Positions 38,101-51,200 of a stretch of DNA of 64,000 nt are shown one piece after another. This DNA comes from Paralichthys olivaceus. Its lineage: Eukaryota > Chordata > Actinopteri > Pleuronectiformes > Paralichthyidae. Location: the NCBI RefSeq assembly GCF_024713975.1, contig NC_091106.1:13728501-13792500 (forward strand), in the 5' to 3' direction. The translations under genes were made by a program, and so were the position numbers. Position 1 is the first letter of the stretch. Each line of letters starts with the position of its first letter. The notes beneath the pieces were generated by a model, which had not been told where the DNA came from, did not search any database, and saw nothing but the letters and a program-made list of their open reading frames with translations.

Positions 38101-40722
38101 TAGTCATACCTGTTTGTATACATGTTACATGTTTAACTCAACATCATCACTAGATGGTAAGAATATGCAACTTTATTTTTCAGAGCTCCAAGCACAGCCC
38201 AGTGAAGCCAGCAGCGGATAGTCTGTTTGCAGACGAGGATGAGGATGACCTCTTCAGCTCCACCAAGCCAAAAGCTCCACCTCCGGTAGCAATTTGATTA
38301 TTTTTGGTTCTTAGAATCAGATGGTTTCTTACTCCCCAGCTCCATATATCAACATCATAGTTCTCTTCTTTTTCATCTACATTTTTATTTACTGAAGATT
38401 GCAGAGAAACCCGGTAAACCTACTGATAGAGCTCCGCTGGCAAGCCCAGAATCTGTGTTAGAGATTCAGGTAAGTCTACTGTAACCACATAATGTCTTCA
38501 GAAGTACTTTATTTTGACGCCATGAACACACATACCGATGTGGTCGTGTGGATTTAATTTATTTTTTACATGTTAATGTTTGATGTTCAACCCAAGAAAT
38601 GCCTTTTATTGGATTGGATTTTGATCCTGCTGTAATCTTACTACACAGAAACCTGCTCCAAGCCCTGTAAAACCTAAAGATTCCTCATCAAGGATTGAGA
38701 AACTTCAAGTAATTTTTTAATTTCATTGAATCAATAGTCTTCCCTCTCTGACATTTCCCTCTGATTCCTCTTGAGAAAGACTTTCCTAATCCCTCATATG
38801 AATTTTTTCTCATAAGGTTTCTTCTTTCTGGGCTTTTTCATGTTCGAGTTATGGCTATGACTCAGCAGCATGGCTATCAAAATGAGGACAATTCTTTATT
38901 TTGATTTGACTTCAGAGGAAGAATTGACTCGCTCTTTCTTTCAGTTTCACTTAATGTTACTTATGCATCTTGGTCTTGCTTAATTTCTCCGTAGTTCTGG
39001 TTTCTTCATTTTCCTCTGAATGATCTGTTCATTCCACACTGAGAAGCTCCATGAACAGAGAGTAGCTGAAAAGTAGTTTTGAGTTGTATAAATGTATAAA
39101 TTTAAGATATCTTTATAAATGTTTATACTGATGCATCTGTTCATTTTACATTCAGGCAAATCTGAAGATCAACCCTGTTGCATTGCTCCCTGGTGCTGCC
39201 CCCGTTAAGCCAGGGGCCATAAATGTTCTCCCTGGCATGGGTCCGAGCTCCTCCTCTGGGGTGTCCAGCTCCAGCCTGAGCCCCAGTCCTGCTACGACTC
39301 CTGTAGGACCCCGGATGGACACTGAGGGAGGAGTGAGCTTTGACACCCCGATCCAGGTTACGATACTGCAGAGCGCACATAAGGTAGGTCTTTGATTCCT
39401 TGTGTATAATAACTGTTATCTTGAATTCTTTCTGTTGAATTTCATCTCTTGTCAATCTCCTGTCATGCAGAGTCGTGCCAAAGGTGCAATTCATCGCAGA
39501 CCCCAGTCCAGAACGGCGAGACAGCAAGCTGCCCAGAGATCTCTGGGGGGTGAGGAGGAGACCCTGAGTGGAGAGGTTCCTGAACCATCTGGCTCAGTCT
39601 TACCCCTACCAGACAAATCCAGCCAGACGCAAGCCAGTCCAACACTACCTAACTCATCTGCACTTACAGCCTTGCCCACCACCTCATCTGTTCCACCTTC
39701 ACTCCCTGAAATCTCTCCCAGACCCTCTGTACTGACGTTGTCAGCATCTGCAGACACTGAAAAGAAAGACTCTGGTAAGAGCATCCTCAGTACCAAGGTG
39801 TTGCTGTTGCCTGACGAGGATGACCTTTTTGGCTCCGAAAGTCTGTTTGAGGCCCCTCCAGTCACTAACACACCCTCCACCAGAGAAACTACCAAGATGA
39901 TACAACCTCAGGCCAGTAGTGGGGTGGGACAGAAGAAAGACAAAGACAAAAGCACATTCCCATCAATTTTTGATGACAACACAGATGACCTTTTTCAAAA
40001 AGTCAAACCTAGGTCGACTACAAAGAAAGCTAAGTCGTCGCCCTTCTTAGAAGATGACGATGATGACGAGGACATCTTTGGAGTGAGCAACAGCTCCACT
40101 CCCTCATCCACCAGTAGTAGAGAAATCAAGAACAGCAGTAGTTTTTCAAAGCAGGACATCTTCCAGGTATCTTTGTTTTACACTGACAGTTATACAATAA
40201 GTTTTATATGTACCATCATTATTTGTTCTGTTACGTTTCCTAATTGGCTGATTTTGTTTTTTTATGTTCTCAGGATGAAGTAGCCACTGTGCCTAAAGTT
40301 CACAAGAAGCACAAAGAGAAGACCCTTGACGCCAGCTTGTTCGACGATGACATAGACATTTTTGCTGACCTTAAGGACACTTACAAACCGAAACAAAAAT
40401 CCAAGACAAAGGGAGAGGCCAAGTCGATATTTGATGATAACATGGGTAAGAAATAATAAAATGCATGCAGGCATTTGTGTATTTTAATGCACACATTTCA
40501 TACTGTTAATCCTGTGGTGTACCTTTTTTAAGCCTGGCGTATTTAACCAACTATTGTCTCTCTGTTCTTAAAGATGAAATTTTCTCACCAAGCACAGTAA
40601 AACCAGTGACAAAGGCTCCTAATAAATCAAAGAAGACATCCCCATCACAGGAGACCAGTGCAGCAGCAGCAGATTCCAGCAACATATTTGATGATCCACT
40701 TAATGCTCTTGGTGGGAACTGA
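32200..40722 (+). CDS. washc2: WASH complex subunit 2 (FAM21), 30 coding exons
   Basis: Exons: 32200-32343, 32540-32704, 32834-32902, 33068-33241, 33351-33444, 33529-33590, 33699-33755, 33839-33952, 34070-34154, 34375-34434, 34558-34703, 34819-34909, 34997-35050, 35141-35326, 35411-35565, 35664-35771, 36218-36316, 36403-36507, 36596-36703, 36793-36965, 37093-37219, 37428-37856, 37958-38086, 38184-38285, 38398-38469, 38649-38708, 39156-39383, 39471-40166, 40274-40445, 40574-40722; 4413 nt, 1470 aa. The head (about 1-215) carries [33 protein letters not shown] and RPLPYLIGS and joins the WASH core. The unstructured tail has over a dozen LF-acidic motifs such as [25 protein letters not shown] and [11 protein letters not shown], which bind VPS35 of retromer and recruit WASH to endosomes for actin-driven sorting. 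A capping-protein-interaction motif is at about 1133-1155 ([15 protein letters not shown]). The C-terminus [13 protein letters not shown] matches human. The protein is somewhat longer than human (about 1320-1340 aa). The start directly follows an acceptor. Confidence 0.95.
33857..33950 (+). repeat. washc2: In-frame GAT/GAG/GAC repeat encoding an Asp/Glu run in washc2
   Basis: Inside exon 8, eight or more GAT codons are followed by alternating GAG/GAT/GAC, giving an acidic run just before [14 protein letters not shown]. Near-pure GAT units suggest replication slippage in a region where acidity, not order, is selected. Confidence 0.85.
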
Positions 40723-42060
40723 ACTGTTGTCTCTGAGTAGCCCGATTTGTACACTTGTGGAATGTGGATAAATGTTTTTTGTCATTTGGATCCCTTACAG
40801 ATTGGAAGATCAATATACTGTTAATAGAATATTTATTCATATAAATCCATATAATTACTGTGGCTTATCTTTTTGGCAGACAAATGAAAAATGATTCCAG
40901 TCATCTTCTGGCAGCATTTTGAAAAATTGTGGAATCAGATCATGTTATGTAAGAGTTATTATATACTGTTAATCTTTATTTTACATGATAGCACTTTATA
41001 AGCATACCAGATGCTTAGCCTCAAAGCCTGCAGAAATTAACAGTAAATTGTTTTGTTTTTTGATTATGTTTATCCTTTGGCTCCGCCTTGTTGAGATTCC
41101 ATGTCTTTAGGTTTGTGCCATATCATGGTTATGAGAAATCAATGTGTTTACTTACTGTCTTAGGCATTTTGACAACGTTTTTATTAATAAGAAATTCATC
41201 AGTTTCTTAACTTTGGCTGTGATGAAAAAGGAAATTCATTTTTAATAACTAAAAAGGAAACATATTTTATGCTTTTTTTGAAATGTGTGTGATTATTTCT
41301 GACTTGATTTCATGTGCACTCTGTCTGTCTAGACTTGGATATTGATCAGTGTTTGATGAGCAGGGAGCTAAAACCAAAGAAATTTAATTTTAGATCTGAG
41401 TAAGTAGCACAATTTCGGTTTCATTGATTTTGCTGTGGTTAGAAGTAGTACTTTTCTCACATATAGGAATGACACTTTTTTGCTAAAATGGCTTTACAAA
41501 TTAACAACAGACATTTTCAACAGAGGCATTATGTTATATAGAGGTTATGTTTTCATCTTTGTTTGTTCGTTATGAAGATTATGTAAAAACTATTTGATGG
41601 ATTACCATGAAACTTGGTGGAAGGATGCAGCAGTGGTCAGGAAATATCCCATCAAATTATTTTGCAGATCCAATAATATTTGGATCTTAATAAATAAAAA
41701 ACAGTTATGTTTAGAGGACTGATATTTATGAGTGTTTTCAGTGATCTAGTGAATTTAAATGTGTGTCATACGGGCATCGGTTCTTGTATCTATGTAGGAA
41801 AGGTTTAGACTTTGATCATATTAGAGACTGCTCAGTTCTGTTTTAGGATTCAGTATTTTTACATTACATTATCTACTTATACAAAGAACATTGATGCATA
41901 TGTCTTAAGTCAAACGAAGGGACCCTGAACTTAATGAGGGACTATTATTATTTGTACCAATTAAGCTACAGATTCTTTAAGGACTTTTTACAGTCAAAGT
42001 GACAGATCTTTGTAAAATTGTATTTGTGTACATCATATGTTATATTGTTTGACTTCCTGT
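40723..42060. other. washc2 3' UTR and intergenic DNA
   Basis: AT-rich, no gene seen. A repeat copy lies at 41541-41695, and an AATAAA inside it (41689-41694) is a possible but weak 3' end for washc2. GC content rises from 42.06 kb into the zfand4 promoter. Confidence 0.5.
41541..41695 (+). repeat. Interspersed repeat copy (best-preserved plus copy of the unnamed family)
   Basis: Reads GAGGTTATGTTTTCATC, GTTTGTTCGTTATGAAG, then AAAAACTATTTGATGGATTACC and ATGAAACTTGGTGGAAGGATG. The same block order recurs at 2082, 56597 and, inverted, at 59693-59850. Confidence 0.65.
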
Positions 42061-42476
42061 AACTCAGCTTTGTCAACGAACGCTTCCTTGTCCCGCCCAC
42101 CTCGCCTCATCCGCAATGCCAGTTGGTTGCTGCGCCTGTCGATCACCCGGTGTCACAGAGGTGTTGTTTGGCAGGTACGATGATGTCGCCAACAATGGAG
42201 CAGCGGAGACCGACAGTGATGGACGGTCCTGTCCGCTCCGGGTGTAGGTTTTAAGGGGATGAGTTCAGCTTTGACCGCAGCGTTTCTCTGGACAGCCGCA
42301 CCGCACCGGACGGGACGGGACTGGGAGCATCTGGATGTAGCCTAGCAGCCTGCTAGCAAAACCACCGAGAAGCCTAGCCATTGTTTCGGTTGTCGGCTAA
42401 CATGGCAACGAAAGCTAGCGCTAGCCGCGTCGGCTAAATGGTCTTCAACGCCGCCGTATAACTGCAGAAGTTCTCG
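42061..42476 (+). promoter_or_regulatory. zfand4: zfand4 promoter and untranslated first exon with uORF
   Basis: A CpG-rich block ends in a donor (TTCTCG|GTAAGC, exon end 42476). It contains an upstream frame from ATG 42402 to TAA 42437 (11 codons plus stop). A second upstream frame lies in the next exon from ATG 44303 to TGA 44389, before the main start at 44412. The word GCTAGC/GCTAAC is repeated many times between about 42340 and 42650. Exact transcription start is unknown. Confidence 0.5.
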
Positions 42477-43882
42477 GTAAGCAGGCTCCAATAGTTACAG
42501 AGCAGCTAATGTCGAGTGTCTCGCTAAAAGTGTGAGTTATAAATAATGGCAGTGTGTGAGCCTGCCTGTGCTAACGTTAGCCTCTGGAAGTGTGTGGAGA
42601 CATTTGTCAACTCCATTCATCCCCGTTGTCAGGCTGCTAGCAGCTCATCTCTTTAGCCCTCCTGCCCTGTAGCTTCTCTCTGGTCAGGGTTAGTTTACTG
42701 TGAGGTTTAACGTACAGGCTAACTGCACATAGCTTCGTCTTTAACTTGACCAGCTAACCGTCTTCTTCAGAGAATGGCCTGCTCTGACATGTCCTCAGTC
42801 TCTGGATGGGTTCACCCCAGGCCTCGTAGACAAACATCACAAAGCAACCAGTCACAAACTTGATCTTCAGTGTTGTGCAGCTCAGTTGTGTGTTTTTAGT
42901 GAGTTTGTAAAGATCCCTCAGGACCCCAGTGAGGTGGAGAATCTCTGTTTAGAGGAACAGTGTGTTCCCAGTGTCCTGGACTCAAAGACTCAAGAGTCAG
43001 GGTCTCATAAAGTAGCTATCAGAAAATATACACTGTCTGCGAGGAGGAGAACTACAGCTGCACTTCTGTTGTTTCTGTGTTTAAGGGATAGGTCATGTGC
43101 GTTTAAGTCAAACAGTCCAGGTTTAAATAACCCAACGTGAATTGAGATGTTGAATCCATCTTGTCTTCCTCCTTCACAAAGAATCACAATCAGGGTTTAT
43201 TTCCATGTAGGTTTACCCACACAAGGAATTCGCTGTGTTGTGTTTGTGCATAAGAAGAAATATAAAAGTAGACAACGGCATATGAATATTATAAACACCA
43301 TAAAAATATAATTTAATTGTACAATGAACGATTTGAAAGTTTGCACAGGACATATATGCAATGGATGATGGGGTCCCCAGCCTTGTGGAGGAATAGACTG
43401 TTCTTGTGTGTGAGTTTTGGTCGACTGGATGAACTTGCCTCTCTGTCAGATTATATGTTATATGAAGTTGGTGAGTGAAGTGACACAGGAGGTGATCTGT
43501 CAGACACAGGACACCTCATATCACTGTTGCGCTTATGTAACACACCTGATCTTGAATTTTGGCCAGGGCCTTAAATGCTGTACTGAATGTTTCATTAGAT
43601 GGTTGCACATGTCTGCAGCAACTGACGCTTGTCCTGGTTCCAAGCAGTTTCTTGTCACATTTTAAGTTTACTGTATAAACTAATTTGCAGGTTTGTGTTT
43701 CACATGAGAATATGTTTTGAAACCACTGGTCCATCTATACTTGCAAAATGATGTCATCAGGTTCATGCCTCAATTGTTATATCAGTCATAAAATTAATAT
43801 CCCCCACAGTTGTATGATGGTTTCTGTATTTAGTAATTGTATGGTTCACCTAAATAGATTATTAACCCTCCCCTAATATTTA

Positions 43883-44060
43883 ATGGTAAATTGTATTAAT
43901 TTATATCGCTCTTTTCTTGATGACCACTCAAAGTGCTTCCCAGTACAGAGTTGCCATTCACCCAATCACACACACATTCATACAGTGGATCTATGTGTCA
44001 TACTCTGATCATATGTCAGAGGGAACTCAGGGTTCACTGTCTTGCCCAAAGATATTTAGT
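43883..44060 (+). repeat. Interspersed repeat copy (ATGGTAAATTGTATT...CTTGCCCAAAG type)
   Basis: The word order ATGGTAAATTG, TTATATCGCTCTTTTC, GACCACTCAAAGTGCTTCC, GCCATTCACCCAATCACACA, ATTCATACAG and GGGTTCACTGTCTTGCCCAA matches a very common teleost interspersed repeat. It lies in zfand4 intron 1. Confidence 0.7.
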
Positions 44061-44411
44061 CACACGGTGTCTGCAGAAAAATACAGTTGAATACATGCTT
44101 TGACATTGAAATGTCAAAATGATGCATTCATGTGTAAAGAAGATGACTTGGCCACCAGAAGTTAGCTTGTGAATGCTGTGCGATTGCTGAGTCAATTTGT
44201 AAATGTCAAATTTCAGCCTGTCTCAACAGTTGGGAAGCACATAGTTAATGATAATCATGTGTTGCTTCTGTTTCTACTTAACAGCTGTGGTCGTCCTGCA
44301 GGATGTGTGACGGTCGTGAGGCCAGTGAGCAGTGCCTGTCCCTATCGTCTTCATCCTGGGCCAGTCTTCCCATTTCATCATCTCCCTGAATCTGTCCCCC
44401 AGTCCACCAAG

Positions 44412-47400
44412 ATGACCGACAGGAAGGAGCCACCCTTCTTTAATGACGACAGTGCGGGAGCTTTTCACTACAAGATCCCTTTCTATGACACTATGGAGCT
44501 CTTCATAGAGACGCTGACAGGGACCTGCTTTGAGCTGCGGGTGTTGCCCTTTGAGGCTGTCATTTCAGTCAAGGCAAAGATCCAGAGGCTGGAAGGTACA
44601 AAGGACACTGATGTGTAGTTTCCATGTTTTTGCATGCTGTTGCTTGCATGTTGCTAAGTAATAGTGACCATGTTTTTTAAGCAAGGATGTTGCACTGACT
44701 ATGCCAGCAAGCTGTATTAATGATTGATAGACTGAGAAGATGAGGGTTACATGGAGACCCCGTGTGGAATACTAAATATTACTTTCAATAATATTTGACT
44801 CTTTCTTTGGGTTAGTCAGTATCCTGAGGCATGCTGCCTTGCATACAACTGCTTTTGCTTTTATGTCTGTGGTTTGACTTGGATCAGAGTTTCATTCCTG
44901 GCTGAAAGTATGGTAAAAAATATCATATATAGAAAACACTTAGATGCATTGTCACTCACCACTTTGATCAGTGAGTAGGGGATATTTTCTTATTTTTCAA
45001 ACTATTGTCTTTTGTTAAAAATCAAAATATTCTATCTGTAAATGGTATGTCCTAATTAAAATTCACTGGTGAATCACTACAGGACGTTTTATGCTCAGGC
45101 AGTGGGTGGTCCAAAAAAATACCAAAATGACTCTTCGACCCATAGCACACATTGTTATTGTTGTTCTCTTGGTTCATACAAAATGGAGGAAACTAGTGAG
45201 CCATGCTGAATCTCAACACCAAACATACTGAAGTAATAAGTTGGTGCATTTCCGATTGAACTCACAGAATTGTGGAAAAAGATAAGTTTGCTGATGTTAT
45301 GTGAAATGCAGCTGCCTTAGAATAGAATGACCACAAATGGTAAAATCTGTGGACTCGCATGCTGGCTTTTCTCCCAAAGGAGGCACCGGAGGCAAAATCT
45401 GTTGCACAGTTTAGTTTGGGGTTGGGGTGTGTGGGTGGTGTTGGAATCAAAAAACTTTTATTGTTTGTTTTGAACTTGGTGGTCCTCTAAGGTTGCTTTG
45501 TTGTAGACCGAGATGACCTTCGATATCTCCACTCTGTGCAGCTGGTTTTGGTTTTGGTCAGAAAGGCCTCTCTGTGCTCTTTGTGCGGAGGTGTGTCATC
45601 CAAGTGTGTGTGTTTGTGATGGAGCATACCACACTGCAATGAAGGGACCACTGCTCACTCACCAACACTGGCTCACCTCCAGGGCCGGGTTGGTGAGTTC
45701 ACCCAGTGTGGGCACAGAGAGCTTCCTGACTATGCATGCACTCTATCTCATTCCAAGGAGGAGCTGTTGAGAGCCTTTGTATTCATTGGGCTGTCATCTG
45801 TCTACTGAAGCCACATTGTTGTAGTAGGATTTGCAATGATAGAGTAGTCCAATCAACCTCATTTATTTGACAGTTTTAACTGTAAATGAAGTAGTTTCTG
45901 AAGTGTAGTAAATGTACTTAATCAACACATTTTTATTTATTTCATTTGTCAAGGCATCTGGTTTGTGATTTGCCGTCTTCCAGCAGTTACATATTTCTGT
46001 CTTTAGGGGGCAGACATGAATCATCTTTGGGGGCTGGTTTAGTTGTCATTCCTCTCTCACCTGTCTGTCAGATTAGAGTAGTCTATGAAATATGTACAGC
46101 TCCTTTTCATCTTTGTTTGTTTTCTTTCTCCCTCTGACTGTCTGTTAAGGTATCCCTGTTGCCCAGCAACATCTTATCTGGAACAATCTGGAGCTGGACG
46201 ATGAACATTGTCTCCATGACTATGGGTAAGTCTATTCCTCTGACCCTTTCTGTCCTTCAGAGCATTGACACCAAGGCAAAATCACACGTAGCTTGTTTGA
46301 GCAATTACCAGCGACGTTTGAAAACACGTTCAGTACATTAGAGTAATTGCATGTGAGCTTTAAAAGCATTCCTGCTTTAATTCAGCAAGTTGTGAATGAG
46401 CCAGAGATTTAGGGTTGAATAAGACAAGTGACATACTGGTCACATTTGGAGAGCTCGTCTCTCCACTCCTGTCACTTCATGAGATACAGAACTCACCCTC
46501 CGGTGCTCCGCTGGCCGCAGCTGGTGGTATTGTTGTGAATGCTTGTCACTTAATTTTCCACATGAACAGCCCTGGTGAGATCTCGCCTATCACTCCGCGG
46601 CATGCTTTTGAAGTTTTAGAAGCAGAGCAGGCAATGAAACATCTGCTCACATGAAACTAATGTTCCAGTGGAATTCCCAGTCATGCATAAGTTCATCTGG
46701 AAATCATCCTGACCCTCAGAGAGCTGTTTACTTTAGATCAGAGCCTCTCAGAAGCAAAGCATTTTACCATAAATGTAAATATGTATGTCGCCTACTGATA
46801 TTTCCTTTGCCCCTTTTACAATATATTCACAGTTGAGTGGGTTGCAATACCACTCACTTAAATCTGCTTTTTGTGTTTGCAGCATTGCAGAAGGCTGCAC
46901 TTTGAAACTGGTCTTAGCTATGAGGGGCGGGCCAATCAACACCAGGAGAGGTAACATACACGCCTGCACAGTCACATTATGAACGGGCATTTGTGGTTTA
47001 ACATCATATTAAAATCTGCGCTTTTGACTGAATCCCCAAGCACATTTGGAAATTAAAATAGATTGCTTTTTGTTTTAACCAACAGTAACGATGGAAGATC
47101 CTATCAAAGATGTGGCTGACTTGATGGAGAGCACGAAGGAGGAGGGTTGGGAGAAAGGCACGACCAACAAGCAGGTCACGTTTGTGGTATATCGAGAGGG
47201 TGACCAGCTAAGTTTCTTCAGAGTGGTCGACAGGGGGGATGGCACTCTGACCCCCTTGTCCGAATCTCTGAGGTAAGGATATTGTCTGAATGTTCTTGCT
47301 ACATACTAGGGATGTTAAGATACCAAAAATGTATCAGTTGATACCATGAAATTTCCATGATTTACAATTACCAATTTGATACCACGCCCAAAAACAAAAC

Positions 47401-47531
47401 AATAAATCCCATTTACTTTTGACATGACTTAACATTGTAAAACAGAACAGTAGTGTGTAGTAAAATTATGAGATTTCAGATATAGCTCAATTACTGTAAG
47501 AAAACAGCAGAGGCTGCACACGCAATGTAGT

Positions 47532-47603
<72 letters not shown>

Positions 47604-48229
47604 GCAATGCGGCACAGTACAAGGATACAGGACATGTAATGTGCACATGCCCTGATGCCGGCGACAACCATCCTTCAGCAGCAGCAGGCGGGTCGATATT
47701 GTTCGGTACCTCTGGTACTGTAAAAAAATGAGTATTTTTTAGAATTTTAACATCGACTTGGTACCAAGGTATCGTTTCTCGTGACAGCCCTACTACATAC
47801 TCAAACTATGCACATTAAAAGAGTTGAAGCAAAGGTTTGTACGTAACAAACACAAAATACATTTTCAGATGATGCCAGAAAAAAAGAGACACCATGTGAA
47901 ACAGAATAAATATGTATATTAATATAACTAAGCAGTCAGTGTGGCTGTGGATCACTGCTGCTGAGTTTTTGCAGACCACTCTCTTCGTTTGCTAATTAAG
48001 TGTTTTTGCCTCTCATATTTTCCAGTGCTGGATCAGTGTACAATGTGTACACAGAGGAGGAGGAGGATGGAGAGAATTCTGCAGCTGCAAAGCAGAGCCT
48101 TGAGAACTCTATCACCATGAACAAAATGAAGCTGCTCAAAGCCAAGATGGAGGACATGAACCTTAATAAGAAAGTAAGAGGCTACTGGCATCAAGGAATT
48201 AGTTTTACTGCCTGTCAGAGAGCACTATT

Positions 48230-48274
<45 letters not shown>

Positions 48275-51200
48275 TACATTTTCACTCCATTTTTAAGATG
48301 TAGACACATAGAATCCTCAAAATCATTGAGGAAAATGATAATCTGCAACCATTTTGCATAATGCATGGGTAATTCACAGAACACTAATTTGAATGTGTTT
48401 GTGCATGGAGAGAACTTTTCATTACATTATACTGTACTCGCTCTATAGTGTTTTTATGCTCATAATTTATTTATACATGCGTCTTAATTCAAGAGAGGAG
48501 ACAGCCACTATCATTTCAGAATTTTCAAAGGATGAGGAAATGCTAAACAGCTTGAGAACGTTTGATCTTATTATAATCTGAACGCCTGTGTCTCTGTTCT
48601 CCAGCCGAAGAAGTCAGCAAAGGCAAAACCGCGACCCCCTGTCGGCCCGCATCCCTGCGGTGGCTCACTAGGACCTTCCAGCACACGACACCATCATCGC
48701 CTCTTTCGCTCCCTCCCCCAGACCAACCAGCCTCGGCAGTCAAATGCACAACTACCTCCTATTGCTGACCATGAAACCATAGACCCCTCGCCACCCTCTG
48801 CTACAGCAACCTCCGTCCACTTATCCATCCCTAGACGACCACCTCCCTCTTTCTCCTCGTCCTCTTGTTACATGCTTCAGGAGGAGGAGCCGTGGGAGAC
48901 CTGCCCACCATTTGCAAAAATACGGCCCCCTCCCAAAGTTTCCCGGCTGGACATCGGCAGCACCAGGTTAATGAGGGACTGCGTGTACCCTCAGCTGCCT
49001 CCACTGTGTACCAGGGGGCCACCTGAAACCATCTTTGACCCAGCTGAGCCTGCAGGGGAGGCAGTGAGGCTGGGCTTGTTAGATGAAGCAACTGGGCTGG
49101 TGACGCCAACACAACCTGGAGCTCCATTTGGGGAACTGTCAGATCCCCTGAGTCTGGAGGTGTCCGCCCAGCCGGAGGGAGGTTGTCGGTCACTCGAGGT
49201 TGGCGCTCAGCACCAGTTACCCCTCTCACCCTCCCCACTTAGTACCTGGACACTTGGGACAAGTGATACTCTCACCAGCAGAGCTGATAGGACACAGCAC
49301 AGCACATCTTTTCATATCAGCCCTCCCTCTCCATTACCCACATCCACCTTACCATCCACTTCTACCAGGCCGCTGCCTCAGCCTTTTGATTCCACCCTCT
49401 CTCGTTTACAGCCCAGTCTTCAAACGCAATCCTCTGCACATGTGAAGTCCGGGAACACGTCCCCTCACGCCTCCACCACCTTGTCAGCTCATCCCCCACG
49501 CCTTCGTGGTGTTAAGGTGGAGTCAAATGGAAAGAGGCCAGAGCTAATCTCAAAAAGGGAAGCAAGAGGCATCACCAAGTTGGCCAACCAAGCCTGGAAG
49601 GAGCCTCTGGGACCTCTGAACAACACTGAGCTCTTGGCCTCTCTCTCTACAAGGGCCCCAGACAGCAGCAGCAACAGCGGCAGGGACGACCGTGGAGAGA
49701 GTCTGGGACTTGCACTGGCACTGCCCTCTGCCACTGCCTCAGGACAGGGCAGTCATGGCTCCAGGCTGCCATCCATCCCAACTAACCGGCTTCTTCAGGA
49801 GGATTTCATCAGACAAATGTCACCGTTCCCCCGAGCAGCAGCCTCTTACATGGTGACAGTGTTTGCTGTTATGATTTGTGGAAAAAAAGAAAGTATTGCT
49901 CAATTTTGGCTCTGAGCTATTTGAAATATGGGAGTTTCCTACAATTGGCTGTCACGTTAACTTACGTAATATTGTTTGCTAGAACCTATTGTATCCCAAC
50001 CCTCAAAGGTAGGAGATGCTTTAAAACAAGGTTGAGAGGAGCTTTGTTAAATATTATCTTGCGAAATTTTCTTTTGATGATAATTGTAGAAATTCACATT
50101 TCATCACTTGTTTTATTAGACCAAAATAATCAATATATTTAAAAAATAATATGTTGTTGTATTACAATTGAGGAATTAAGATATTTCATTCAGATCAAAC
50201 TAATGAGTTATCTAGAGATGAAATCTAATAGTATCTACATGCCCTTGACAAAAACACCCACGCATTGCTTCTCTATTGAAACCTTTTCAGTTTCCAGTAG
50301 TTGTAGTGTAGGTAAGATTCAATTAGTATATAAAATGAAATTATTTCTAGTGAATTTTACTAAATGAAACTTTTATCTGCAGGATAAAGATCACACATGC
50401 AAAATGATTTGTCTAATAAACAGATTAGAAGCACAAAGTTAAATATTAGTTGTCACATATAGAAAACAGCTACGGAAAAACTCACCACATACTGTCTGAC
50501 TTGCCGTGATTCATTTCACATCAGTAGGGAGTGGCTTTTTGTTACACCAGGAAACATCGAATATCAATTAGCTATATCACATTCTCTTATGCCAGACAGC
50601 AAACGAGCAAAATGCTGTGTACAGCATGATGTGAATAACAAAATGGCTCAAATGTCAGACATCAGAGGTAGTTACATTACATCAATCCTTTTTAAATCAG
50701 TCTTGTGTTGATCTCTTCAACTCTTCCAACTGATATACATTGGTGGATATGTAGAGTTAATGAAAATAATGTACAGACATTTCTTACATGGCCAGTTAAA
50801 AGGCACTAAGCTCTTTTCCAGCACATAAAATCTAATTTTCTTGAGATTTGAGCACTACAGGTCGTTTTATTGATTTGTTCTGAAAACATTTCATGTTGTT
50901 GTTTTCTTCACAGACCACCAACACTATTGCATCAACTGGAGGAGTCATGACCTCATTTGGGAGAATGGGTAAGGGAGACGCACGTACACCTCCATGTAAG
51001 GACTAGAATACACTGTGAAGAAAGCATTGCATTGTGGTGGTTGGTTTGGACATTTGAGTTGTGGGAGCGAGTCGTTGTGTAGCACTGTAATTTTAATGTG
51101 CTGTTAGCCATGCCAGAGTGAGTACATTACAGCCAAACAGTGCTATGATGCGCTTGTTGAGATGTTGGAATGTGAAAAGCCTTAAGTACATGTTGTATGA

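Noticed and set aside
39141-39895. Minus-strand frames of 128 and 134 aa over washc2 exons 27 and 28
   Set aside because: Antisense shadows of confirmed coding exons whose phases close in the plus direction.
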